Source of the DNA: CAWKKW01 sp963850345
GTDB lineage: Bacteria > Acidobacteriota > Terriglobia > Terriglobales > Acidobacteriaceae
DNA: 64,000 nt
Reading direction: 5' to 3'
Assembly (NCBI GenBank): GCA_963850345.1
Contig: CAWKKW010000002.1
Coordinates: 620,001-684,000 of the forward strand
The notes beneath the pieces were generated by a model, which saw nothing but the letters and a program-made list of their open reading frames with translations, was not told the DNA's origin and did no database searches. Position numbers and translations under genes: made by a program. Numbering within the stretch: the first letter of the stretch is position 1; each line of letters starts with the position of its first letter. Shown one piece after another: positions 9,549-18,002 of the stretch.

Positions 9549-10926
9549 GTTGAACGCGACAGACATCCAGGGATTTGTGATGCGCGGCTACAATCTTCCC
9601 GTGGCGCGCTATCTCTTCCTGCGTTTCGAAGATGCGGCGCGAGCACGCAACCTCATAAGCAGGCTCCTACACGAGGTGACTACCGGCCAACGCTGGGACA
9701 ATGGCAAACCGCAGCGGACCATCAATATTGCATTTACCCACGCGGGATTAGCTGCTTTCGATTTGCCGGATGCGACCCTGCTCAGTTTTCCTGTGGAGTT
9801 TCAACAAGGCATGAAGAAACGCGCGGGCATTCTCGGCGACACAGGCCTGAACGCTCCGGAGCGATGGGACGAGCTTTGGCACGATGGTCGAGTGCACGCG
9901 TGGCTGGGGATTAATGCGCAGTCTCCCGATGCACTCGAGGATGCATGCGCGGACATGCAGCGGCTTCTGCAACAGACCGGAGGAGCGGTTGCGATTGGCT
10001 CGCAGGATGCCGCTGCTGTCTGCATCGACGGTAAGCCAACCACCGGCGAACACTTCGGCTTCACTGATGGTTTCGGAAACCCAGATTACCTGGGGATCGG
10101 TCGTAGTTCGCAACCGGGACAGGGCAAGCTTCTGGCAGATGGCCAGTGGGCACCGCTCGCGACTGGCGAGCTGCTGTTGGGGTATGCGGATGAGGCGGGC
10201 GAACTGCCTGTCGCCCCAGTGCCACACTTACTCGCGAGCAATGGAACATTCATGGTGTACCGCAAGCTGCACCAGAATCTTGCAACGTTCCGTGACTATC
10301 TCGAGAAGAACTCGGCCCTCTACGCCGGAGGGAAGGAGAAGCTCGCAGCGAAATTTATCGGCCGCTGGAGAGACGGGACCCCGCTGGAGCTATCTCCTGA
10401 CACGCAGGATGCGTCGATCACACAAGACCCAAACCGCAGCACGAACTTCACCTACGGAGCGGATGCTGAGGGCGCCCGCTGTCCAGTTGGCGCCCACATC
10501 CGACGAGTTCATCCACGGGACACCTTTGGCTTCAACGGCCGCCTGATCAATCGCAGGCGCATCACGCGGCGCGGACTACCGTATGGGGAATTCGTTCCCG
10601 AGGGCGAGCCGGCATCGGATGCCCAGGATCGCGGCGTCATCTTCATGGCGCTCAATGCCAGTATCTCGCGCCAGTTTGAATTTGTGCAGCAACAGTGGAT
10701 CGAGTACGGAAACGACGCTCATCTCGGAAACGACAAGGATATTCTGATGGGTAACCACGGGGGCAGAGGCAAGTTTGTGGTGCAGGGAGATACTACGCCG
10801 ATGAACCCCCCGTTCGTCTGTAGCGGGCTGCCGAACTTTGTCGAGTTGCGAGGAGGAGACTACTTCTTCTTACCGAGCATCACCGCGCTGGGAATGATCG
10901 CCATGGGGCTTGTCGATCCCCGGTGA
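9541..10926 (+). CDS. DyP-type heme peroxidase
   Basis: The ATG at 9541 is preferred over the in-frame GTG at 9532 because AGGTGG is well placed before it. The 461-residue enzyme has the DyP signature GFTDG at residues 173-177, where D176 would be the catalytic acid. The 'CPVGAHIRRVHPRD' region around residues 313-326 should contain the proximal heme His (H318). Late 'GGDYFFLPS' closes the second ferredoxin-like domain. DyP enzymes oxidise dyes, phenols and similar substrates with hydrogen peroxide. There is no Tat or Sec signal and no encapsulin gene nearby, so it is likely cytoplasmic. It is the third gene of a probable operon with two unknown paralogues. Confidence 0.95.
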   Translation: MSKLNATDIQGFVMRGYNLPVARYLFLRFEDAARARNLISRLLHEVTTGQRWDNGKPQRTINIAFTHAGLAAFDLPDATLLSFPVEFQQGMKKRAGILGDTGLNAPERWDELWHDGRVHAWLGINAQSPDALEDACADMQRLLQQTGGAVAIGSQDAAAVCIDGKPTTGEHFGFTDGFGNPDYLGIGRSSQPGQGKLLADGQWAPLATGELLLGYADEAGELPVAPVPHLLASNGTFMVYRKLHQNLATFRDYLEKNSALYAGGKEKLAAKFIGRWRDGTPLELSPDTQDASITQDPNRSTNFTYGADAEGARCPVGAHIRRVHPRDTFGFNGRLINRRRITRRGLPYGEFVPEGEPASDAQDRGVIFMALNASISRQFEFVQQQWIEYGNDAHLGNDKDILMGNHGGRGKFVVQGDTTPMNPPFVCSGLPNFVELRGGDYFFLPSITALGMIAMGLVDPR

Positions 10927-10949
10927 AGGCCGCGATGGCGCTACTTACA

Positions 10950-11909
10950 TCAGAGAGGACTGCCGTTTTTGGTCTCATGCCTGTTGTAAGTGAAATCATA
11001 TTCAACAGTCCATGTCTTGCCACCGTCTGTCGAGCCCTGGCTGAATTGCCTCACCCTCGTCGGCGACAAATTGAAAAATTGAAGATGCCTTCGAAGCCTG
11101 TCTCCGTTTGATTGTGGAACATCGTCCGTCCAGTAATCCATCACCGTACCGTTGAGATTGCCGGAGAAGAAGATCGTGCCGGCAGAGTTATCGACCCAAT
11201 ACTGTTCCCATCGCTTGAGACTTACGTTGTAAGTGTTGTAGCTCTTCCCAAAATAAGGGCTATTCGCTGACGACCAATTCTCCCAGATGACGCAGCCGCC
11301 CATCTCTTTGGAGATGTGGCTGGTCCCGCGCTGAATGCCGTCCGGCGAAGTTACGTCCCAGTCTCCGATCCAGAAGTCCAGTTGCTTAAACTCTGCATCT
11401 TCGCAGGGCGCGGCGTTATGGGCCACTTGCTTGGCGAGTGCAACGAACTGTGGATCCTGCCGAACTGCGTTCCACGCTGCATCGCTTTCAAGACGGCTCG
11501 GTTGCGCGAAGCCCCCACTCGCAGATTTCCTAAGAAGGTCAATTCCCTGTGCTGGATTACCCATTGCCGCGTAAGTGGTCGCCTCCTCATAGTCCACCAG
11601 AAAGGCGGAAAGCCCTTTTCCTGCACCGAGCACTCTCGCCTTTTCGAGCGAATTTAGAGCTTCCGGATAGTGCTGGTTCCCGCGTTGTGACACTCCCAAG
11701 CGGTACCAGAACCGCGCGTTGGTAGGATCGTGCGCAACGAGCGATGCATAGGAGCTCTCCGCGAAAGACCAGTCGTGGCCGGTATAAGCCGTATCGGCTT
11801 TCGTCTCAGGAGTCGCGGCGGGTGCAACAGTCTGCGCGCCTGCGAGAGCAGACAGCAGGATAGACAATGCACCGAAAATCAGGACGTATCTGCGGTTCTC
11901 ACCATTCAT
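10950..11909 (-). CDS. Exported TPR protein with C-terminal lipocalin-like (DUF1579-type) domain
   Basis: The ATG at 11909 is chosen because the product then begins with a signal peptide (YVLIFGALSILLSALAGA). A longer frame upstream adds only non-signal residues. The 319-residue protein has TPR-like helices in the first half ('ARFWYRLGVSQRGNQHYPEAL', 'YEEATTYAAMGNPAQGID'). The second half starts 'FKQLDFWIGDWDVTSPDG', the WxGxWxV opening of DUF1579-like barrels, and continues with alternating strands. Such two-part proteins are common in acidobacteria but their role is not established. It converges on the DyP gene with 23 bases between stops. Confidence 0.8.
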   Translation of the reverse strand: MNGENRRYVLIFGALSILLSALAGAQTVAPAATPETKADTAYTGHDWSFAESSYASLVAHDPTNARFWYRLGVSQRGNQHYPEALNSLEKARVLGAGKGLSAFLVDYEEATTYAAMGNPAQGIDLLRKSASGGFAQPSRLESDAAWNAVRQDPQFVALAKQVAHNAAPCEDAEFKQLDFWIGDWDVTSPDGIQRGTSHISKEMGGCVIWENWSSANSPYFGKSYNTYNVSLKRWEQYWVDNSAGTIFFSGNLNGTVMDYWTDDVPQSNGDRLRRHLQFFNLSPTRVRQFSQGSTDGGKTWTVEYDFTYNRHETKNGSPL

Positions 11910-12039
11910 AGGAATAGCTGCCCGCGAACAGTATGAGCCACAGACCACAAGCCTTCGCTTACGGGGTTTTAGTTTGTGACGGGAGCTTTAAAGTTTGTGA
12001 TGAGCAGGTGAGCCAGAGAACAGCAGCGGAGGAAAGGCT

Positions 12040-12116
<77 letters not shown>

Positions 12117-12229
12117 CGGTGAATCTGCAACATCCCGGCCGGGAACTTCAATACGCAGCAACAGAAATATTCTATCAGGTCTTCTCGCTGAGCCTCCGGC
12201 CTGCGATGTGCTTCCGAATACCCTGTTGG

Positions 12230-12235
12230 TACACT
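12230..12235 (+). promoter_or_regulatory. Candidate -10 box of a leaderless chbG-like transcript
   Basis: TACACT sits seven bases before the GTG start at 12243, so transcription from it would begin at or next to the start codon. There is no good -35 box and no ribosome-binding site. This is a weak call. Confidence 0.3.
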
Positions 12236-12242
12236 GATTTAA

Positions 12243-13151
12243 GTGAAGCGCCTGATTGTGAATGCGGATGACCTCGGATTGACCGAGGGCGTGAACCAGG
12301 CTGTCTTCGAACTGCACGCGGCTGGGGTGCTCACCTCAGCCACCTTGATGGCCACTGCACAACACGCTGCCGCTGCAGCCCATTCAGTATCAGATCTGTC
12401 TACGTTCGGAACTGGATGCCACGTCGTTCTCGTCGACGGAACGCCTGTCTTACCGCCAAGCGAGATCCCGTCTCTTATCGACCGGAGCAATCAGAAAATC
12501 GGGCCGCCCCGCTTTCGAGCTACACTCGCAGCCTTTGTTGCTGACCTATATCGCGGGCGAATCTCCGAAGCACACATCGAAGCCGAGGCCGCCGCACAGA
12601 TTGCAAGGGTCAGAAGCATGGGGGTGCAGGTCACACACATCGATACGCATAAGCACACGCATATGTTTCCTCGCGTACTTCGGCCGCTGATTCGGGCAGC
12701 GATGCTCAACGGGGTCGCGTCCATTCGCAACCCTTTCGAGCCGAAATGGTCGATGGCAGCTACACCGCGCGCGGGTTTCCTTCGGCGCCTCCAGGTACGC
12801 GTTCTGAACACGCAGCGCCGCTACTTTCTTTCAGCCTGCCACGAAGCCGGACTCCATACGACCGAAGGCGCACTTGGCGTGCTGGCGACAGGAACGCTCG
12901 ACGCGGCGGCCCTTCACCAAATTCTGCGCGCAATGCCCGACGGAGACTGGGAGCTGGTTTGTCATCCGGGATACCACGACGCGGCGTTGGGAGAGCAACG
13001 GACCAGGCTGCAGCAGTCGCGCGAGATAGAGCGGGCGGCGCTGTTGCGGGTTATTCCCGAGGAGCTTGCAGCCAACCCGTCGCTCCAGCTCATCCACTTT
13101 GGTCAATTGGCTTCCAAGAGAACCCAGCCGATTGCGGTGCGCCGTTCTTGA
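12243..13151 (+). CDS. ChbG/HpnK (YdjC-like) carbohydrate deacetylase
   Basis: The 302-residue protein begins at GTG 12243. It has the family opening 'VNADDLGLTEG' (metal-binding Asp at residues 9-10) and the His-rich 'THIDTHKHTHMFP' segment, which supplies metal ligands. 'ELVCHPGY' near the end carries a third conserved His. Members remove acetyl groups from N-acetylated sugars such as chito-oligosaccharides or hopanoid intermediates. The gene is 58 bases upstream of bshA on the same strand. BshA makes a GlcNAc-malate conjugate that must be deacetylated, usually by an LmbE-type BshB, so a metabolic link is tempting but unproven. Confidence 0.85.
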   Translation: MKRLIVNADDLGLTEGVNQAVFELHAAGVLTSATLMATAQHAAAAAHSVSDLSTFGTGCHVVLVDGTPVLPPSEIPSLIDRSNQKIGPPRFRATLAAFVADLYRGRISEAHIEAEAAAQIARVRSMGVQVTHIDTHKHTHMFPRVLRPLIRAAMLNGVASIRNPFEPKWSMAATPRAGFLRRLQVRVLNTQRRYFLSACHEAGLHTTEGALGVLATGTLDAAALHQILRAMPDGDWELVCHPGYHDAALGEQRTRLQQSREIERAALLRVIPEELAANPSLQLIHFGQLASKRTQPIAVRRS

Positions 13152-13209
13152 CAGGAATTATGCACCGAATTTCCATTCTCAAACGTCCATAGCATCGACA
13201 GGTCAACTC

Positions 13210-14352
13210 ATGAAGATCGGCATCACGTGTTACCCGACTTACGGCGGCAGTGGCGTGGTCGCCACCGAACTAGGGATAGAACTGGCAGCCGCAGGTCACG
13301 AAATCCACTTCATTACTTACTCGCAGCCCTTTCGCCTCACCGGGCGCGAACACGGAATCTTCTATCACGAGGTTCCAGTCTCCAACTACCCGCTCTTCGA
13401 GTATCCGCCGTATGATCTGGCGCTGGCCACGCGCATGTCAGAGGTAGCCGAGTACTACAACCTCGACCTGTTGCATGTTCATTACGCCATTCCTCACTCA
13501 GTGAGTGCCCTGCTGGCGCGCCAGATGCTTGCAGCCCGCGGCCGCCACTTGCCTTTTGTGACTACGTTGCATGGCACAGACATCACCTTGGTAGGCCTCG
13601 ATCGGTCTTACCTGCCGATTACCCGGTTCGCGATTGACGAGAGCGATGGAGTCACCGCTATCTCGGACTATCTGAGAGAAAAGACCGTCACAGAATTCCA
13701 GACGAAGAACGAGATCGTCGTCGTTCCCAACTTCGTAAATTGCGACGTGTACAAACCCCGTAGAGAGGGCTGGGAGACGGAACGCGAACGCTTCGCCCGG
13801 CCCGAAGAAAAAATTCTGGTGCACCTCTCAAATTTTCGCCCGGTGAAGCGCGTGACCGACGTGGTTGAGATCTTTGCGCGGGTCGTTCGCGAGATACCGG
13901 CACGCTTGTTATTGGTGGGCGATGGACCCGAACGTTCGGCGGCGGAGTGGCTGGTGCACAACTATGGCATACAGGAACAAGTTTCCTTCCTCGGCAAGCA
14001 GGAGAGCGTGAACGAACTGCTCGCCCTTGGCGACCTGATGCTGATGCCCAGCCAGTTGGAGTCCTTTGGACTGGCCGCGCTTGAGGCGATGGCTTGCAGA
14101 GTGCCCTGCATCGCCACACAAGTTGGAGGTGTTCCGGAACTAATCGATGACGGGGTTACGGGACGACTTTTCCAAGTTGGAGCGGTGGATGAGATGGCCG
14201 CCGCCGCCATCGAATTGCTGCGTGAGCCGGACAAACTTGAGGCCATGGGACTCGCGGCACGACACACGGCGCAACAACGTTTCTGCTCGACGCGAATCAT
14301 TCCGCAGTATGAGAGATACTACGAACGCGTGCTCGATCGCGTGGGGGTTTGA
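13210..14352 (+). CDS. bshA: N-acetyl-alpha-D-glucosaminyl L-malate synthase BshA
   Basis: The ATG at 13210 gives a 380-residue GT4 glycosyltransferase, the normal BshA length, and starts with the family opening 'MKIGITCYPTYGGSGVVATE'. 'PFVTTLHGTDITLVG' and the later 'PSQLESFGLAALEAMACRVP' are the N- and C-domain signatures for donor binding. BshA transfers GlcNAc from UDP-GlcNAc to L-malate, the first step of bacillithiol synthesis in the cytoplasm. An upstream in-frame ATG lies inside the deacetylase gene and is unlikely. The gene's last 34 bases overlap the convergent histidine kinase gene. bshB and bshC are not in the window. Confidence 0.93.
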   Translation: MKIGITCYPTYGGSGVVATELGIELAAAGHEIHFITYSQPFRLTGREHGIFYHEVPVSNYPLFEYPPYDLALATRMSEVAEYYNLDLLHVHYAIPHSVSALLARQMLAARGRHLPFVTTLHGTDITLVGLDRSYLPITRFAIDESDGVTAISDYLREKTVTEFQTKNEIVVVPNFVNCDVYKPRREGWETERERFARPEEKILVHLSNFRPVKRVTDVVEIFARVVREIPARLLLVGDGPERSAAEWLVHNYGIQEQVSFLGKQESVNELLALGDLMLMPSQLESFGLAALEAMACRVPCIATQVGGVPELIDDGVTGRLFQVGAVDEMAAAAIELLREPDKLEAMGLAARHTAQQRFCSTRIIPQYERYYERVLDRVGV

Positions 14353-15677
14353 GCCACGCTGACTCCGCCGAACTCATTCTGCACGACTGGCATCTGCAGC
14401 GTCACCCGCGTCCCGCGCCCGGGGCGGCTCTCCACTTCAAACTTGCCGGCTTCGCCATATAGCACTTCGAGGCGCTCTCGCACGTTTCTCATGCCGATGC
14501 CATTTCCCTTGCGAAGTCGCCCGCTGGTTGATGGGCGGCCCTCGACCATGCCAACCCCGTCGTCTTCCACTTCAATCGTCAGCCGGGTGCTGTCAAGACG
14601 GCTCCGGAGGGTAATGGTTCCACCCCCGATACGCGGTTCCAGACCATGCTTGATGCTGTTTTCAATCAGCGGCTGCAGCAACATGCTCGGCACATACAGC
14701 CCCAGTGTGGAGGCATCGATTTCTTTCACGACCCGCAGTTTGTCGGCGCCGAATCGAACCACTTCGATGCCCAGGTAATCGTCGGTAAAACTCAGCTCCT
14801 CGCTGAAGGCGACGAACGTGTCGTGATCCTTTAGGAGCGCTCGCAAAATGTTCGCGAGCCTGACAATCATCTCTCGCGCCAACTCTGGTTTGAACCGGAC
14901 CAGCGATGCGATGGAGTTGAGTGTGTTGAACAGAAAATGCGGATTGATCTGCCGTTGTAGCGCGTCAAAGCGCGCTTCGAGAACCAGCCTCTTCTGCTCC
15001 TCCAGCTTCTGTTCGATCCGGATCGCATTCCATATCTTGAGTGGAATACCGACGACCATGGCCGCACAGCCGTAAACTGCGAGCCGCACACCCCAACTCT
15101 GGGCCAGTAAAGCAAACAGCCGATGCGGATACAGCTTTGCAATGGACTCGCGGCTCATTTCCAGGCCGACAATCAGGATAAGCAGCAGGATCTGGCGATC
15201 AAACCGCGGCTTCATCAGGTTGCGGCGAATCCAGCGGTAGATACTCAGGTCGACAAATGGGGAGAACGACCAGACTTCGTCCGGCTCCACCAACTGGCCA
15301 AAGATCCCGGCGATGATGCCGACCGTCACGTTGAACGGAAGCGTGAAGTACTCCTGGTGCATCATCGCGGGAATGGATAAGAGGATGCCGCCGGCGACTG
15401 CGGAGAGCGGTCCCAGCAAAACGCCGAGGAGTATAACGGTTTCGAAGCCGATATCGGCCGCATAAAAGTTCGGTACGATCACCCGCACCATGACTCCGAG
15501 TGTCAGCGGAATACAGATGAAAGCGAGCAGTCCGAGGGTCTGTGGTCCGGTGCGGTAATCCCGGAAAAGCAGGTTTTGAAAGACCCGCGATCGTGTCAAC
15601 GCGCTGGATGCTGCGGCGGCAACACCTAGTTTGACCAGCAACGTAATGAGGATGAGCTTCTGTTCAACCACCTCCAT
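14319..15677 (-). CDS. LytS/YehU-type sensor histidine kinase
   Basis: The 452-residue protein has about five or six transmembrane helices in residues 1-210, resembling the 5TM-5TMR_LYT receptor. The kinase core follows, with the phospho-acceptor motif 'QRQINPHFLFNTLNSIASL', the N box 'LLQPLIENSIKHGLEP' and glycine-rich ATP-lid motifs ('DDGVGM', 'GIGMRNVRERLE'). These kinases signal to LytTR-type response regulators, commonly about cell-wall or pyruvate-like cues. No response regulator is adjacent, so it is an orphan here. The gene diverges from the GTP cyclohydrolase gene with 105 bases between them. Confidence 0.92.
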   Translation of the reverse strand: MEVVEQKLILITLLVKLGVAAAASSALTRSRVFQNLLFRDYRTGPQTLGLLAFICIPLTLGVMVRVIVPNFYAADIGFETVILLGVLLGPLSAVAGGILLSIPAMMHQEYFTLPFNVTVGIIAGIFGQLVEPDEVWSFSPFVDLSIYRWIRRNLMKPRFDRQILLLILIVGLEMSRESIAKLYPHRLFALLAQSWGVRLAVYGCAAMVVGIPLKIWNAIRIEQKLEEQKRLVLEARFDALQRQINPHFLFNTLNSIASLVRFKPELAREMIVRLANILRALLKDHDTFVAFSEELSFTDDYLGIEVVRFGADKLRVVKEIDASTLGLYVPSMLLQPLIENSIKHGLEPRIGGGTITLRSRLDSTRLTIEVEDDGVGMVEGRPSTSGRLRKGNGIGMRNVRERLEVLYGEAGKFEVESRPGRGTRVTLQMPVVQNEFGGVSVAQTPTRSSTRS

Positions 15678-15770
15678 ACTGTAACGCCGAACTGCTTAGG
15701 GCGCAGAAGCTTGTGAGGCTGTCAGAGCCGGCCAAAAAGCCAAAATGCGGGAAACTCAGCCCTGGACTCG

Positions 15771-15776
15771 TATAAT
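15771..15776 (+). promoter_or_regulatory. Consensus -10 box directly before the ribA start
   Basis: A perfect TATAAT lies six bases before the ATG at 15783. The expected transcription start is therefore the A of the ATG, which suggests a leaderless mRNA. No FMN riboswitch fits in this short leader. No good -35 box is visible. Confidence 0.5.
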
Positions 15777-15782
15777 CGACTT

Positions 15783-16451
15783 ATGCCCTTTGAAAGTGTG
15801 AAAAAGGTCGCGGAAGCTGACTTCCCTACCCGCTGGGGTCAGTTTCGTATTCTTGGTTTTCAAGGTCTGCTCCTGGGGGCGCCTCCCTGTTGTGCCAACT
15901 CCGATGGCGCGCATAACCGGCTGGAAGAGCTCGTAGCGCTGGTCATGGGCGATATTCACGCCGCACCCCCGGTCGTCCGCATTCATTCGCAATGTCTCAC
16001 CGGCGATGTTTTTGGTTCGCTGCGGTGTGACTGCCGCCTGCAACTTGAGTTGGCGTTGAACAAGATCAGCGAAGCAGGCGCGGGCATTCTCCTCTACGAG
16101 CAGCAGGAGGGGCGAGGCATCGGCCTCATGGCCAAGTTGAAGGCCTACGAGCTGCAGGATCAGGGGATGGATACGGTAGAGGCCAACGTCGCGCTAGGCT
16201 TCAAACCAGACTGCCGCGAATTTGAACTGCCCGCTGAAGTCCTCAAGCAACTCGGCGTGCGAGCAGTCCGCCTTATAACCAATAATCCGGAAAAGGTCGC
16301 TGCTCTCGAGGCAGTAGGCGTCAGCGTAGTCGAGCGCCTTTCGGCTGAGGTAGAACCGCTGGAGTCTTTTGAACGATATCTCCAGGTCAAGCACGAAAAG
16401 ATGGGCCACATCATGGATAACCTCGTGGTAGAGCGCACGCCCATCACTTAG
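15783..16451 (+). CDS. ribA: GTP cyclohydrolase II
   Basis: The 222-residue enzyme opens GTP and releases formate and pyrophosphate, the first step of riboflavin synthesis. The Zn-binding cysteines are C71, C82 and C84 in 'RIHSQCLTGDVFGSLRCDC', and the catalytic segment is 'EQQEGRGIGL' at 106-115. 'LITNNPEKV' closes the family pattern. It is a stand-alone RibA without a fused RibB domain. Residues 28-55 are a little longer than in typical RibA. A GTG five codons in is an alternative start. The gene stands alone, with no other rib genes in the window. Confidence 0.95.
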   Translation: MPFESVKKVAEADFPTRWGQFRILGFQGLLLGAPPCCANSDGAHNRLEELVALVMGDIHAAPPVVRIHSQCLTGDVFGSLRCDCRLQLELALNKISEAGAGILLYEQQEGRGIGLMAKLKAYELQDQGMDTVEANVALGFKPDCREFELPAEVLKQLGVRAVRLITNNPEKVAALEAVGVSVVERLSAEVEPLESFERYLQVKHEKMGHIMDNLVVERTPIT

Positions 16452-16556
16452 GATCCACCGCAGGCGGAATTCCCTTGCGGACAATCCCTGGCCGTTGCTT
16501 CCGCTGCTTGCGAAGACTCGGGCCCGGCGATATGATCCGCTTGGACCGGAGGACAA

Positions 16557-17108
16557 ATGCCAAAACTATTTCTTACGGCGTTGATGCTAGTGACCGGGAG
16601 TTTGATGGCGGCCGTGGCTACTCGTGTTTATGATTTCACCCTGCACTCCATCGACGGCAAGCCGGTAGCTTTGTCTCAGTACCAGGGCAAGGTCCTGCTC
16701 GTGGTCAATGTGGCCAGCCGCTGCGGCTTTACACCCCAGTACGCCGCTCTTGAGTCTCTCTACGAAAAATACAAAGACCGCGGATTCGTCATTGTCGGCG
16801 TTCCTGCCAATAACTTCGGAGGCCAGGAGCCTGGCACCAATGAAGAGATCAAGACATTCTGCACTCGGAAATACCACGTGTCCTTTCCCATGATGTCCAA
16901 GGTTTCCGTCAAAGGAGAGGACAAGACTCCGCTCTACCAATTCCTTACCGACAAGAGCCTCAATCCCCAGATCGGTGGAGAGATTCAGTGGAACTTTACC
17001 AAGTTTCTCTTCGATAAGAGCGGCAAGCCGTTGCAACGTTTCGAGCCAGATGTGACCCCGGACTCTCCGCAGGTCATCTCCGCTGTAGAGACAGCCCTGG
17101 GCAAGTAG
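16557..17108 (+). CDS. Exported glutathione-peroxidase-family thiol peroxidase (Cys type)
   Basis: GGAGG precedes the ATG at 16557. Residues 1-21 look like a short Sec signal (LFLTALMLVTGSLMAAVA), after which the mature enzyme begins 'YDFTLHSIDGKPV'. The peroxidatic residue is Cys, not selenocysteine: C56 in 'NVASRCGFTPQY'. The rest of the tetrad is visible as Q90 ('NNFGGQEPG') and W145/N146 ('IQWNFTKF'). C102 could be the resolving Cys of a thioredoxin-dependent enzyme. It probably reduces peroxides in the periplasm. The length of 183 residues fits a GPx plus a signal. Confidence 0.92.
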   Translation: MPKLFLTALMLVTGSLMAAVATRVYDFTLHSIDGKPVALSQYQGKVLLVVNVASRCGFTPQYAALESLYEKYKDRGFVIVGVPANNFGGQEPGTNEEIKTFCTRKYHVSFPMMSKVSVKGEDKTPLYQFLTDKSLNPQIGGEIQWNFTKFLFDKSGKPLQRFEPDVTPDSPQVISAVETALGK

Positions 17109-17119
17109 AGCAGGTATCT

Positions 17120-17962
17120 TCAGACACCATTGCGACGAAAGTAGAGTCCGCTGAAGGCTCGCACCGTCTTCTCGGGATGGAATGGAATGTAACAGCCCAG
17201 GTCGGGATTGGACCAGCTGTCTACCAGCTCATAGCCGCACTGCACAATCGACGCGATGAAGGCCTGGCGGTTGAAGACACGGTAGGCGCAGAGTGCAGGC
17301 CCCATGCTGTGCAGGGTGACGAACGAATCATCATCGACAGCGGGCAGTTTGTTGATGATTAGATGCTTCGGTTTGTCGGCAAGCGATTCCAGGCGCTCTG
17401 AGAAGGCCTCTTTGCAAAAGTGAATAGAACCCGCCGCCAGCAGGATGTCTGTGCCACTCGCATCAGCAAATTCTTCAGTGAAATTCAGCTGGGTGGCGTT
17501 CTGCGTAGTCGCGAGCTCGCGGCCCGCGGCGACCACTGCGGGCACATCGAAGATGGTCCACCGCAGCTCCGGCGGATAGGTCATCACCTTCTGATATGTG
17601 TAGAAGCTGATGCCGAGATAGCCCCCAAAGTCGAAGAGGGATGGATTTGCCGGAAGGAGCTTCTCGAGCCAGAACAGCACCGGGTAGTCGCTGGGAAAAA
17701 TCGACCCCTTGTATCCGAGAAAATGGGCAGCAGCGTCGTTGTCAAACCCTACCGCAAACCCAGCCGGAATGTCGCGTTCCGCCGCTTCAAACGTCGGGTA
17801 AACACCATGAAAGAGCCTCTCCCACTGCGAGGCTTTAAAAAAGTGCTCCTCGTACGCGAAACGATGCCACCTCCGCAAGGGAGGCAGTAGCTTTTCAAGT
17901 CGATCAACCGCGTTCTTACTCTGCGATGAATACAGCAGGCCCACCAATCGTTCTTTCATCAT
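17120..17962 (-). CDS. TIGR04325-type putative methyltransferase
   Basis: The 280-residue protein has an N-terminal helical part and a Rossmann-like core beginning 'SLFDFGGYLGISFYTYQK', where GGxxG would bind SAM. Later strands 'RWTIFDVPAV' and 'DILLAAGSIHFC' follow the class I methyltransferase order. The whole pattern recalls the TIGR04325 family (LIC12133-like), found in surface-polysaccharide and small biosynthetic loci. It lies 40 bases downstream of the oxygenase gene on the same strand, so the two may form an operon. Its substrate could be a synthetase product or a sugar. The double Met at the start leaves the first codon open. Confidence 0.7.
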   Translation of the reverse strand: MMKERLVGLLYSSQSKNAVDRLEKLLPPLRRWHRFAYEEHFFKASQWERLFHGVYPTFEAAERDIPAGFAVGFDNDAAAHFLGYKGSIFPSDYPVLFWLEKLLPANPSLFDFGGYLGISFYTYQKVMTYPPELRWTIFDVPAVVAAGRELATTQNATQLNFTEEFADASGTDILLAAGSIHFCKEAFSERLESLADKPKHLIINKLPAVDDDSFVTLHSMGPALCAYRVFNRQAFIASIVQCGYELVDSWSNPDLGCYIPFHPEKTVRAFSGLYFRRNGV

Positions 17963-18002
17963 GCCTCTTGCAACTGCTTTCCTGGGCGAAATAGGGAGTA
18001 CC

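Noticed and set aside
8308..10926. Encapsulin nanocompartment around the DyP peroxidase
   Set aside because: No encapsulin shell gene is adjacent and the peroxidase's end ('MIAMGLVDPR') does not look like a cargo-loading tail.
15678..15782. FMN riboswitch before ribA
   Set aside because: The gap is only 105 bases, shared with a divergent gene, and shows no conserved RFN motifs; the -10 box abuts the start codon.
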